Positions 7,418 to 16,181 of a DNA stretch of 64,000 bases are shown here, in pieces. Each line of letters opens with the position of its first letter. The stretch's first letter is position 1. The stretch is from Bacteroidaceae bacterium (GTDB lineage: Bacteria; Bacteroidota; Bacteroidia; Bacteroidales; Bacteroidaceae): assembly GCA_016280445.1 (NCBI GenBank), contig JAEEGS010000013.1:106332-170331 (forward strand). Direction: 5' to 3'. Position numbers and translations under genes: made by a program. The notes beneath the pieces are model-generated. The model was not told the origin of the DNA and ran no database searches. It saw nothing but the letters and a program-made list of their open reading frames with translations.

Positions 7418-8722
7418 TTACGAAGTGGCGTCTTCCTGTTCGCGGAGGAAATCGGGAGTGCGCTTCAGGTATTCGTAGCCGAACTTGCAGCGCAGGCAGT
7501 CGCGGCGCATGCAGTAGTTGCGGTGCAGTTGGAGGAGGGCTTGGCTGTCGGCAGCATTCTCGCAGGGCACTCCAGCCGCTGCCCAATCGCGGATGATGGC
7601 GTTGTTCTCGGCTTTCAGTTGCTCCCACAGGGAGAAGGCACGGTCGCACAGGTGCTGGTCTGATTTGTATTTGCCGTAGGTGAAGAGCATGGGTGCGACG
7701 CTGTTGATGATGATGAGGTCGATGGAGGCGGGCGAAAGGTGCTTCTCCATCGGCTTGGTGGGTTGAGCACCGAAAGTGTAGCGAGTGCGCCAGTAGTCGC
7801 TCACGTGGGTGAGCAGCAAGGCACTCACCTCGTCGAGCGTCTCGGCATTGAGGAGCCGGGAGAGGTTGAGCCGTTGTTCATAATAGAGCATGGCCAGTTG
7901 TGCGATGCGGATGTGGGGAAAATTCTGGGGGCGCAACCGCAGGAACTTCCACGCGCTGGCCGACATGGGGGTGAGGGTGAACTTTTGGCGCAGATAGCGG
8001 TACTCCTTCTGCAACCGCAGGTAGTAGTCATCGTCGCAATTGACATCGAGCAATCCCGCCTGACCGAAGAAGATGGCCTCTATCTGGAAAAGGTCGTCGC
8101 GATGCTTTGCCACAGCACTCATCGGGATGGATTGTGCCCACTGCTCGAAAGCGTCGCCGTTGATGCCAAAACCGAAGTTGCGGGCAAGGGTGACGAAGAG
8201 GGTGTCCTCCCAGTTCTTGTCGAGTGCCTCACGGCGCTGCATGATTTGCCGTGTGCGCTCTTCGAAGCGCTCGAGGGTGAGAGAGGTCATCCAGTTGTGT
8301 ATCAAGAAAGTGGATAATGTGCCCACCACCTCGCGGCAACGGGGTCGGCCATCGTTCTGGCGCAGCGTGGCGTAGTTCGCCTTCACGTAAGACGGCACCT
8401 CGAGCCGCAACTGGGGAATCTCTGCCCCATTCGGATAGAAAAGCGGCTGATCTATCTCTGTCGCCACGTGCAGGATGATGTTTTGGTAGGCAGCATCGGT
8501 GTCGTGATGGTGCCGGAACCAGTCGCTGGTCTTCTGATGAATCTCCACATTCCCCACCCACACGGTGCCGTCCAACTTCACCTTGGCATCGATGAAGTCA
8601 GGCCCCGCATTGGTGTTGTGCACACCCGGATTGAGCACTTCCACCGCTCTCCCGTCGGTCGTGCAGAGTTCGCGAAGAGGAAATATCTTGTGTTTCCACA
8701 CATAGTGCAGCAGTTCTTCCAT
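7418..8722 (-). CDS. DUF2851 family protein
   Basis: A 434-residue soluble protein of the DUF2851 family common in Bacteroidetes; its function is not known to me. The family hallmarks are the N-terminal MEELLHYVWKHKIFP and LNPGVHNTNAGPDF blocks, then WVGNVEIHQKTSDW and a conserved HVATEID strand. The C-terminal end carries four cysteines in NYCMRRDCLRCKFGYEYL, CxxxxCxxCKF-like, which could bind a metal or cluster. The NAGPDF...D..V and GNVEIH pattern recalls nuclease-like folds, but that is only an impression. It is transcribed alone on the minus strand, divergent from dapB. Confidence 0.85.
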   Translation of the reverse strand: MEELLHYVWKHKIFPLRELCTTDGRAVEVLNPGVHNTNAGPDFIDAKVKLDGTVWVGNVEIHQKTSDWFRHHHDTDAAYQNIILHVATEIDQPLFYPNGAEIPQLRLEVPSYVKANYATLRQNDGRPRCREVVGTLSTFLIHNWMTSLTLERFEERTRQIMQRREALDKNWEDTLFVTLARNFGFGINGDAFEQWAQSIPMSAVAKHRDDLFQIEAIFFGQAGLLDVNCDDDYYLRLQKEYRYLRQKFTLTPMSASAWKFLRLRPQNFPHIRIAQLAMLYYEQRLNLSRLLNAETLDEVSALLLTHVSDYWRTRYTFGAQPTKPMEKHLSPASIDLIIINSVAPMLFTYGKYKSDQHLCDRAFSLWEQLKAENNAIIRDWAAAGVPCENAADSQALLQLHRNYCMRRDCLRCKFGYEYLKRTPDFLREQEDATS

Positions 8723-8887
8723 GGCTCTCCTGTTAAAAATGCCTTTCCATTAAAATTCGTTCAAAGGTACATCTTTTTGTGTGAAAAGTGAAAAACGAAA
8801 AGTGAAAAATCTGTTCTACCTGCCGTTCGGATGGGGGAGAAACTCCGATTTTTCACTTTTCACTCTTCTCTTTTCACTTATTTTGCC

Positions 8888-8895
8888 TAACTTTG
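8888..8895 (+). promoter_or_regulatory. -7 element for dapB
   Basis: TAACTTTG (TAnnTTTG) lies 22 bp before the dapB ATG, implying a short leader. Confidence 0.7.
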
Positions 8896-8917
8896 CAACC
8901 AAATCAAACGTAAGAAT

Positions 8918-9673
8918 ATGAAAATAGCATTGATAGGATACGGAAAGATGGGCAAGATGATTGAACAGATTGCCCTGAGCCGTGGTCACGAAATCGTGAG
9001 CATCATCGACATCGACAATCAGGAAGAGTTTGAAAGCGAGGCATTTGCCAGCGCAGATGTGGCCATCGAGTTCACCACCCCCATGACAGCATACGGAAAC
9101 TACCTGAAGGCATGGAAGGCTGGCGTGAAAGTGGTGAGCGGCAGCACTGGCTGGCTGAAAGAGCACGGAGAGGACGTGAAGAAGGCTTGCACCGAAGGGG
9201 GCAAGACACTCTTCTGGGCCAGCAACTACTCGATTGGCGTGGCTATTTTCAGCGCGGTGAACAAGTATCTGGCCAACATCATGAACCAGTTCCCCCAATA
9301 TGATGTGAAGGAAGTGGAGACACACCACATCCACAAACTCGACCACCCCTCTGGCACGGGCATCACACTGGCAGAGCAGATAGTGGAACGCCTCGACCGC
9401 AAGAAGGACTGGACAATGGGCTATCTGCAACAGCCCGACGGCACAGTGGAAGGCAGCGACGAGGTGGCTAACGACTTGCTGCCCATCAGCAGCATCCGCC
9501 GCGACGAAGTGCCAGGCATCCACTCTATCACGTGGAACAGCGAGGCTGACCAAATCACGATTACACACGATGCACACTCCCGTCAGGGCTTTGCGCTGGG
9601 TGCTGTCATCGCCGCAGAATTCACCGCACAGCATGAGGGACTGCTGAGCACAGACGACCTTTTCTGTTTTTAA
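8918..9673 (+). CDS. dapB: 4-hydroxy-tetrahydrodipicolinate reductase
   Basis: Catalyses the NAD(P)H-dependent reduction step of the diaminopimelate/lysine pathway. The N-terminal nucleotide-binding loop is GYGKMGKM (residues 8-15). The DapB signature E(V)ETHHIHKLDHPSGT near residue 131 contains the catalytic HH and the K that bind the substrate. The 251-residue length is normal. It has its own promoter and is followed by lepB and WbqC in a conserved phylum order. A diaminopimelate dehydrogenase gene elsewhere in this window (31377-32276) belongs to the same pathway. Confidence 0.96.
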   Translation: MKIALIGYGKMGKMIEQIALSRGHEIVSIIDIDNQEEFESEAFASADVAIEFTTPMTAYGNYLKAWKAGVKVVSGSTGWLKEHGEDVKKACTEGGKTLFWASNYSIGVAIFSAVNKYLANIMNQFPQYDVKEVETHHIHKLDHPSGTGITLAEQIVERLDRKKDWTMGYLQQPDGTVEGSDEVANDLLPISSIRRDEVPGIHSITWNSEADQITITHDAHSRQGFALGAVIAAEFTAQHEGLLSTDDLFCF

Positions 9674-9775
9674 GATTAAAAAATTGAAAAATTGAAAAAT
9701 TGAAGTTCTATTCAGAATGCGTGCATCGCGTTAGCCAAACTTCAACTCTTCAATTCTACAACTCTTCAATTCTAT
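9674..9775. repeat. intergenic repeat with 38-nt core, copy A (dapB-lepB spacer)
   Basis: The core at 9708-9745 is identical over 38 nt to 47401-47438. Its centre folds as AATGCG/CGCGTT around loop TGCAT (9716-9732), and an outer TTGAAGTT/AACTTCAA stem closes it. It is flanked by AT-rich direct words ATTGAAAA on the left and CTTCAATTCT on the right, which are roughly inverted copies of each other. It fills the whole spacer between two same-strand genes and encodes no visible protein. Confidence 0.85.
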
Positions 9776-9779
9776 CTGT

Positions 9780-11267
9780 ATGGCTTTCGATTATAAAAAC
9801 TTCAAGAAAACACGTTCTGGAAAGGCCGATAAGCCTGAATGGGCTGGTTGGAAATGGGTGAAATTCGGCGTTGCCACCGCCTGCTATCTGGCTTTCCTCT
9901 ATTGGGTTGAATCATGGTGGGGACTGATTGTGGTGCCCTTCATCTACGATGCCTACATCAGCAAGAAAATCAAGTGGACATGGTGGAAAGAACTGGAAAG
10001 TGACATTGCACGCACCCTGATGAGTTGGGTGGATGCCATCGTGTTTGCGCTGGTGGCGGTGTATTTTGTCAACAACTTCTTCTTCCAGAACTATCAGATA
10101 CCTTCTTCTTCGCTGGAAAAGACGCTGATGACAGGCGACTTTCTCCTGGTGAGCAAGATGAGTTACGGCCCTCGCATTCCGCAGACACCACTCACGATGC
10201 CACTCACACAGCACACCATCCCGATGCTGAACTGCAAATCCTACATCGAATGGCCCCAATGGGAATACCGCCGCGTGAAAGGCTTCGGCAAAGTGGAAAT
10301 GGGCGACATCGTGGTGTTCAACTATCCCGCTGGCGACACGGTGGCTGTGGCTTTCAACGGTGACTATTACAGTCTCTGTTACGAAGAAGGCTGTATGGCC
10401 GCCACAGCACAGGGATATGAAGTGCCACGCATGGAGACGCTCTCCACCGAGGAACAGCAGGAGATGTTCGACCAACTCTACAATGCCGGCAAGCAGATTG
10501 TGGCTGCCAAAACCAACGTGTATGGCAGTGTGACCACCCGACCTGCCGACCGCCGCGAGAACTACGTGAAGCGCTGCGTGGGTCTGCCTGGACAGACGCT
10601 TCAAATCAAAGATAAAATCATCTATGTGGACGGCAAGAAGCAGGAAACACCCACGTTCGCACAGTTCAACTATAAGGTGTACACACGCAACAATCAGGTG
10701 CTCTCGCCTGAAATGTGTGAGGAACTGAACATCAGCGACGAAGACTGCGACAAGATTCTCGACCGCACACACGGCATCCCACTCACCCACATGGCCGTGG
10801 AGGCACTGCGAGCCAATAAAGACTTCTGCGACAGCATCGTGGAAATAAAAGACGGCTACTGGGGCAACCTCTACCCGCTCAACCACCAGTATGGCTGGAC
10901 ACGCGACAACTACGGCCCCATCTGGATTCCTGCCAAGGGAAAGAGCGTGAAACTGACGCTGGATAATCTGGCCATCTACGAACGTCCCATCCGTGTGTAT
11001 GAGAATAACCAACTGGAGGTGAAGGACGGTAAAATCTACATCAACGGCCAGCAGACCAACGAATACACCTTCAAGATGGACTACTACTGGATGATGGGTG
11101 ACAACCGCCACAACTCCGCCGACAGCCGCTACTGGGGCTTCGTGCCTGAAGACCATGTGGTGGGCAAGCCATTGTTCATCTGGCTGTCCCTCATCACTGA
11201 CCGAAACGGACAATCACACGGAGTGCGCTGGAACCGCCTGTTCACATGGGTGGATAACATCAAGTAA
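9780..11267 (+). CDS. lepB: signal peptidase I
   Basis: Cleaves signal peptides from exported proteins at the outer face of the inner membrane. The N-terminus has hydrophobic segments (about residues 28-55 and 82-100). The catalytic serine box IPSSSLEKTL (107-116, Ser111 by alignment) follows, then the lysine box RRENYVKRCVGLPGQ (Lys264) and the conserved MMGDNRHNSADSRYWGFVP near residue 440. At 495 residues it is longer than enterobacterial LepB because of insertions between the Ser and Lys boxes and before the C-terminal box, as usual in Bacteroidetes. It is followed 1 bp later by the WbqC gene. Confidence 0.95.
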   Translation: MAFDYKNFKKTRSGKADKPEWAGWKWVKFGVATACYLAFLYWVESWWGLIVVPFIYDAYISKKIKWTWWKELESDIARTLMSWVDAIVFALVAVYFVNNFFFQNYQIPSSSLEKTLMTGDFLLVSKMSYGPRIPQTPLTMPLTQHTIPMLNCKSYIEWPQWEYRRVKGFGKVEMGDIVVFNYPAGDTVAVAFNGDYYSLCYEEGCMAATAQGYEVPRMETLSTEEQQEMFDQLYNAGKQIVAAKTNVYGSVTTRPADRRENYVKRCVGLPGQTLQIKDKIIYVDGKKQETPTFAQFNYKVYTRNNQVLSPEMCEELNISDEDCDKILDRTHGIPLTHMAVEALRANKDFCDSIVEIKDGYWGNLYPLNHQYGWTRDNYGPIWIPAKGKSVKLTLDNLAIYERPIRVYENNQLEVKDGKIYINGQQTNEYTFKMDYYWMMGDNRHNSADSRYWGFVPEDHVVGKPLFIWLSLITDRNGQSHGVRWNRLFTWVDNIK

Positions 11268-11268
11268 G

Positions 11269-11844
11269 ATGATTCTTCCAAGTGCCTATCTCCCCCCTAT
11301 ATCATGGTTCGCTCATCTGTTGACGGGCGAACCTATTTTCATTGAACAACACGAGAACTACCAGAAGCAGACCATCCGCAACCGTTGCACCATCGACTCG
11401 CCCAATGGCCCGCTGAACCTCTCCATCCCCATCGACCGCAGCACTTTCGTTGCCGGAAAATGCTTGATGAAGGACATTCGCATCAGCACCCACACTGATT
11501 GGCAGCGTCAGCACTGGTATGCGCTTGAGACCTCTTACTTCAATTCTCCCTTTTTTGAGTATCTCCAAGACGACTTTCGCCCTCTCTACGAACGTCCTTG
11601 GACTTTCCTCGTCGACTTCAACGAAGCCCTTATACAAAAATGTTGCGAGACACTTGACATTCAGCCAAACATCTCGCAAACAAAAACTTATATGGGTCTT
11701 ACCTCATACGATACAAACTTCCGCCCCACTCCCTACTATCAGGTCTTCCAACAAAAACATGGTTTCTTGCCCGACCTCAGCATCATTGACCTCATCTTCA
11801 ACATGGGCAAAGAAAGCGTGTTCACACTTCAAGAGATATCATAA
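11269..11844 (+). CDS. WbqC family protein
   Basis: A 191-residue WbqC-like protein. ATG 11269 comes one base after the lepB stop, so the two are translationally close. Typical family features are the N-terminal LPSAYLPPISWFAHLL, the E.YQKQTIRNRCTI segment and the C-terminal LPDLSIIDLIFNMGKES. WbqC proteins are linked to O-antigen or polysaccharide loci, but their reaction is not established to my knowledge. Its 3' end overlaps by 6 bp the convergent phosphatase gene of the capsule module, which may be a functional or only a positional association. Confidence 0.85.
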   Translation: MILPSAYLPPISWFAHLLTGEPIFIEQHENYQKQTIRNRCTIDSPNGPLNLSIPIDRSTFVAGKCLMKDIRISTHTDWQRQHWYALETSYFNSPFFEYLQDDFRPLYERPWTFLVDFNEALIQKCCETLDIQPNISQTKTYMGLTSYDTNFRPTPYYQVFQQKHGFLPDLSIIDLIFNMGKESVFTLQEIS

Positions 11845-12576
11845 CCCCATGATGAGGTTTTGTATTCCCGGTAACTGCGCAACAGTTTCTTTCTTCAGCG
11901 CCTTTGTGGTGATGGCCTCCTTGAAGTGGTTCAGATGATGGAGGTCGGAACCGAAGAAATTGTAGTACCCTTTAGAGAGAAGATAAAGCGCCTTATCTTG
12001 GGCAGGCTTTCCATAACCTCCAGCCAATGAAACAATGTTGAGCTGGAGTTTCACGTTCTGACCCACCAGATAATCATAATCAGAATCCTCCATGTAGCGA
12101 TAACGCTCAGGATGTGCCAAAATGGGAGTGTAACCTATTTCCTGTATGCGCTTCAATGTCCCATGAAGGTCAATAGGCGGCTGGAAATAGGACGTCTCCA
12201 CGAGCAGGTGGTCGCCATGAGGGCCTATGGGCAGCAAATCCTTCTTGTCCAAACGGTCGTTAAACAGGTTGTCAAGCATATTCTCTGCTGCCAGATGCAG
12301 TTTGACAGGCCCCTGATAGGCTTCCGTCAGTTCCTGAAAACGTTCACGCAGTTCATCTGGCGTGTTAGGCATATCCTCCATAATGTGAGGCGTAAGCCAG
12401 ACTTCACTTATGCCAATCTCTTCATAGTATGCAAGGACGGCAAGAGAATCCTCCATCTTCTGGATTCCGTCATCAACACCTGGCAAGATGTGGCTGTGCC
12501 AGTCAGTTGCGCCACGAAAGATACCCGTATCTTTGAGTTTCTTTTTTGAACTAAAGGCACTAAAGATTGATAGCAT
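11839..12576 (-). CDS. PHP-type tyrosine-protein phosphatase (CpsB/YwqE-like)
   Basis: A 245-residue metal-dependent phosphatase of the PHP superfamily. Metal ligands are seen in ATDWHSHILPGVDDG (H-x-H near residue 27), VWLTPHIMED, LLVETS, ILAHPERYRY and FGSDLHHL near the C-terminus, in the CpsB order. These enzymes dephosphorylate the tyrosine-rich tail of Wzc/CpsD-type kinases and so control capsule or exopolysaccharide assembly. It is the last gene of the unit wza-wzc-phosphatase (minus strand), 62 bp after wzc. Its stop codon overlaps the stop of the convergent WbqC gene. Confidence 0.9.
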   Translation of the reverse strand: MLSIFSAFSSKKKLKDTGIFRGATDWHSHILPGVDDGIQKMEDSLAVLAYYEEIGISEVWLTPHIMEDMPNTPDELRERFQELTEAYQGPVKLHLAAENMLDNLFNDRLDKKDLLPIGPHGDHLLVETSYFQPPIDLHGTLKRIQEIGYTPILAHPERYRYMEDSDYDYLVGQNVKLQLNIVSLAGGYGKPAQDKALYLLSKGYYNFFGSDLHHLNHFKEAITTKALKKETVAQLPGIQNLIMGL

Positions 12577-12638
12577 AGGTCGTCACGTTATTAAATAATC
12601 AGAGGCTTCTTTCGCTGAAAAGGATACAAATGCAGGAT

Positions 12639-15152
12639 TTATTCTTCCACGTTTCCGTAACCGGTACCGTAGCCAGAACCATAACCATATCCATAACCGT
12701 AGCCGTAGCCATATCCATAACGGCTGTAATAGCCATACTTATGGTAGCCATATCGACCGCCTTCATAGACAGTACCATTCAGCATGAGTGCCATATTCTT
12801 GTATCTCTTCTCATTGTACATCTCGTCAATCTTAGGCAGCATGCTGCGTTCCAGCAACTCTGCACGAACGATGAAGAGCGTAAGGTCCACATAACGGTTG
12901 ATGATGGTGGAGTCGGCCAACATTTCAACAGGAGGACAGTCAAGGAAGACAAAGTCGTACTCTTCGCGCAATGCCTTAATCATCTCCTCCAGACGTGGGC
13001 TATAGAGAAGTTCCGCTGGGTTAGGAGGCAGAGAACCACAAGGCAGCACATCAAGATTTGCATGCAGAGTTTCGCTCACAATCACCTCGTGGAAATCTTT
13101 AATGTCACCATTCAGATAACCTGTGATACCCTTCTTTGGATTCTCCACATACGTACTGAGCGATGCCTTACGGAGGTCGAGGTCAACCACCACTGTCTTC
13201 TTGCCCTTGATGGCGTAACTAATCGCAAGGTTCATTGCCAAGAATGTCTTACCAGAACCTGGGTTGAAGGAAGAAGTCATCACGACCTTGTCGCCATTAT
13301 GACCCAACATGAACTCGAGGTTGGCACGAACCACACGGAAGGCCTCGTTGACGATGTCGCGTCGGCGGTCTTTCACCACGATTTCATGCTTATATACCTC
13401 ATCTTTCTTCTTCTTGCCCTTACCGCTCTTCAGTTTCAGCATCGTCATGATGTTGCGAAGAACCTTGAAACGGCTTCTCTTGAACTTGCCCACAAATGGA
13501 ATCTCACCAACATAAGGTACGACGAGATGCTCGATATCCTTACGTCCACGCACACGGGTGTTCATTGACTCAAGGAGATAGATGACACCGATAGGAATTG
13601 CGAGTCCGATGGCGAAAGCAATGAGCAAAATCTTGTTTCTGGAAGGTGCAACTGGGGCATCAGAACCTACTGCCCAGTTGATGATACGTGTATTGTAGGC
13701 TGTGAAAGTCTGACTGATTTCATTTTCCTCACGCTTCTGGAGCAAGAAGAGGTAAAGCGCCTCCTTCACTTTCTGCTGACGCTCAACAGAGAGGATGTAT
13801 TTCTCCTGCGTAGGGCTGGTGGCCAACTGAGAGTTGGAGATAGACTCTTTATGCTCCAATGTCTTGATTTGGCTGTTAAGCGTATAGATGTAGTTGTCAA
13901 GCGATGCAATAATCATCCTGCGCATCATGGCCAACTTCTGGTCAAGTTCCACAACTAAGGGGTTCTGCTCGTTGGTGTTGGCAGCATAGTTGTTGCGTTG
14001 CAAGAGGTCTGTATTATACTCAGAAATCTGTCTCTCGATGTTAGGATTATCAATGCCCGAGTTGGCTGGCAACAACTGGTTTTTAGAAATGGTGCTGTTG
14101 AGTTGCTGACGCACATAAGTGGCCATTGTCTTTCTGTTGTTGAAGTCCATCAACTCATCGAAGGTAGCGTTCGACTTGGCGAAATAAGCGCCTGCGGCCT
14201 GTGCTGCATCAGGGATGCGGCTGCTGCTCTTGTAAGATGAAATGTCGCTGTCGACCGAACCTAACTCTTTCTCGATGACTGCCAGACGGTCATCAATAAA
14301 CTGAGAAGTGCTGACGGTGATTTGGTTCTTCTCCTTCAACCAGTTCTCGTTATAAACCTGAATGATGGTGTTGACGATGTCAGTGGCACGTTCGATGGAC
14401 ACATCGGTGTAAGAGATATCAATCACATCAGCGTTCTTGTCGGCCAGTTCGGCTTCCATCTTGCCAAGACAAATCTGCGCAGCCACATTGGTGCGATACT
14501 TCACAATCTGGATTTCCTCGTTATCTCCCGTTGGGTTGGGCAGATAACTTGCGTTGTTGCTCACCACCATAGCGCCTCCCCAAGCCGTCTTGACGGTGTC
14601 GAGCAATGCACCGCTGATGGTTTGGTCCACAGACTCGGCTCCAACGTTTTTAAGTTCAAGGGCGAACTTTTTGTCTTTGACGGTCAGGACACCTGTGAGT
14701 GACACATCGTCCATTCCGAGGAACTCTATCTTGTATGGGAGATTAGTTCCATAAAGGAGTTTATCATAGAAGAAACCCTTCTGGTAGTAGTCAACATCAA
14801 GACCCAGTTTGTCAACAACACCAGCCATCACAGCGGGCGACTTGACAGTGAGAATTTCATTAAACACGTTAGACTGCAATCCGAGGCTACCAAGTTCCGA
14901 GAGTTCGGTGATGGATCCCGAGCTACTCTTGGATTCTTCCTTGATGAGCACGGCTGCCATCCGTTGGTATTGAGGAGGGGTTGTCTTGATATAGAAGAAG
15001 GCAATCAGCAAACACACGATGACTGAAGCCACTATCCAGCGCCATTTGTTAAGACAGAGGAAAAATATATCAACAATGTTAATGGCGTTTGATTCTTCGT
15101 TTTCTTGTCCGGCAGAAATCACTTCCACCTGCTTTACATTCTCTTCTGACAT
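12639..15152 (-). CDS. wzc: polysaccharide biosynthesis tyrosine autokinase (Wzc-like)
   Basis: An 837-residue inner-membrane copolymerase with a cytoplasmic BY-kinase domain. A Wzz-type domain lies between a TM at about residue 40 and a second TM near residue 505, with a long coiled-coil stretch between. The kinase then shows Walker A SSFNPGSGKTFLA, Walker A' VVVDLDLRK and Walker B FVFLDCPP. The C-terminus is a striking tail of alternating Tyr and Gly with 14 tyrosines in about 40 residues, the usual autophosphorylation cluster. It sits between wza and the phosphatase gene, so export, phosphorylation and dephosphorylation are encoded together. No glycosyltransferase is nearby. Confidence 0.93.
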   Translation of the reverse strand: MSEENVKQVEVISAGQENEESNAINIVDIFFLCLNKWRWIVASVIVCLLIAFFYIKTTPPQYQRMAAVLIKEESKSSSGSITELSELGSLGLQSNVFNEILTVKSPAVMAGVVDKLGLDVDYYQKGFFYDKLLYGTNLPYKIEFLGMDDVSLTGVLTVKDKKFALELKNVGAESVDQTISGALLDTVKTAWGGAMVVSNNASYLPNPTGDNEEIQIVKYRTNVAAQICLGKMEAELADKNADVIDISYTDVSIERATDIVNTIIQVYNENWLKEKNQITVSTSQFIDDRLAVIEKELGSVDSDISSYKSSSRIPDAAQAAGAYFAKSNATFDELMDFNNRKTMATYVRQQLNSTISKNQLLPANSGIDNPNIERQISEYNTDLLQRNNYAANTNEQNPLVVELDQKLAMMRRMIIASLDNYIYTLNSQIKTLEHKESISNSQLATSPTQEKYILSVERQQKVKEALYLFLLQKREENEISQTFTAYNTRIINWAVGSDAPVAPSRNKILLIAFAIGLAIPIGVIYLLESMNTRVRGRKDIEHLVVPYVGEIPFVGKFKRSRFKVLRNIMTMLKLKSGKGKKKKDEVYKHEIVVKDRRRDIVNEAFRVVRANLEFMLGHNGDKVVMTSSFNPGSGKTFLAMNLAISYAIKGKKTVVVDLDLRKASLSTYVENPKKGITGYLNGDIKDFHEVIVSETLHANLDVLPCGSLPPNPAELLYSPRLEEMIKALREEYDFVFLDCPPVEMLADSTIINRYVDLTLFIVRAELLERSMLPKIDEMYNEKRYKNMALMLNGTVYEGGRYGYHKYGYYSRYGYGYGYGYGYGYGSGYGTGYGNVEE

Positions 15153-15220
15153 ATCCTATATCTTTATCTTTCTTATCCTTGAAGTAATTATCTGAACGCA
15201 CACAAGTGCTTTGTTTTCTC

Positions 15221-16021
15221 TTACTTTTTCAGCAGCACTGCGATGGAGATGCCCACCGAAAGCACAGACATCCAGAACGATGGAGTGAGGAGCGTGTTGC
15301 CCGTCGCTGTCGAAGTGCGTGCCTTCACATTGTTAGGTTCTACATAAACAACATCATCTTGCTGCAACATATAGACTGGTGAGGAAACCAATCCCTTGAA
15401 GTTGGTCATGTCCACTTCGTAAGTCTCCACCTGGCTGCCTGCCTTGCGGAAAACCTTCACATTCTTTCTATTACCATACTGCGTGAGGTCGCCCGCACGT
15501 TCAATGGCATCGAGAATAGTGAACTGGTCGCGGTCAATCTGAACGACACCAGCCGACTTCACTTCTCCCAGCACACCTACATGCAGGTCTGCATATTCCA
15601 CTGTTACGGTGGCATCTTTCACACCTTGCTCGGAAGTGACGAGACGTTGCTTCACCTTCTGGGCAATTTCGTTTCGGGTCAGACCTGCCACCTGAATGGT
15701 TCCCAAAATGGGGAAGTCAATATAACCCTGAGGGTCAACCGTGTAATAAGATACATAACCATAGCCACTGCTACTAGTAGTCGTCTGTCCCACACGGTTG
15801 CTCGTGGAAACCAAGTTAAACATAGTGGATATTTGTGGGTCACGACATGTCACCACAACCGAAATCTTATCATAAGGTTTAATAGTGACAGCCTGCAAAG
15901 CATTTGTCACCTGATTTACATCCCCTGCGGATGTGTCTTGAAAATAACGAAAGTCTTTAATAGAACCGCATGAACTCAAGATGAGCATGCACACGCTAAG
16001 CAAAATTAAATTTTTTTTCAT
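15221..16021 (-). CDS. wza: polysaccharide export lipoprotein (Wza-like)
   Basis: A 266-residue lipoprotein. The signal peptide is MKKNLILLSVCMLILSSC with lipobox LSSC. It is followed by a poly-export domain (IKPYDKISVVVTCRDPQ) and SLBB-like repeats (VGVLGEVKSAGVVQID, then LDAIERAGDLTQYGNRKNV). It probably forms the outer-membrane channel or its periplasmic part for the polymer handled by the adjacent Wzc. The C-terminus has a hydrophobic segment (FWMSVLSVGISIAVLL), which may be the membrane-spanning helix. ATG 16021 is used, because a longer frame begins upstream at a non-ATG codon without a lipoprotein-like start. Confidence 0.9.
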   Translation of the reverse strand: MKKNLILLSVCMLILSSCGSIKDFRYFQDTSAGDVNQVTNALQAVTIKPYDKISVVVTCRDPQISTMFNLVSTSNRVGQTTTSSSGYGYVSYYTVDPQGYIDFPILGTIQVAGLTRNEIAQKVKQRLVTSEQGVKDATVTVEYADLHVGVLGEVKSAGVVQIDRDQFTILDAIERAGDLTQYGNRKNVKVFRKAGSQVETYEVDMTNFKGLVSSPVYMLQQDDVVYVEPNNVKARTSTATGNTLLTPSFWMSVLSVGISIAVLLKK

Positions 16022-16084
16022 TTTTCTGCAGAATTTACACCATGCGTTTTTCGTCAAAAACAGCACGACATTTCATTTGTGATG

Positions 16085-16092
16085 CAAAGTTA
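16085..16092 (-). promoter_or_regulatory. -7 element for the wza-wzc-phosphatase unit
   Basis: The minus strand reads TAACTTTG (TAnnTTTG), 64 bp before the wza ATG. Confidence 0.65.
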
Positions 16093-16156
16093 CAACTTTT
16101 TTTCACCCTTTTGATGAAAAATCACTATTTTTTACTAAAAAAAGAAAAAGATTTAA

Positions 16157-16164
16157 TAATTTTG
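16157..16164 (+). promoter_or_regulatory. -7 element for the glsA-like gene
   Basis: TAATTTTG (TAnnTTTG) lies 17 bp before the ATG at 16182 and is divergent from the wza promoter. Confidence 0.65.
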
Positions 16165-16181
16165 CATGACATTTCAAGAAT

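Noticed and set aside
12630..13568. Plus-strand frame opposite the Wzc kinase
   Set aside because: It is antisense to the kinase domain with Walker motifs; its repetitive Ile/Thr/Val start is the reverse of the Tyr-Gly tail.
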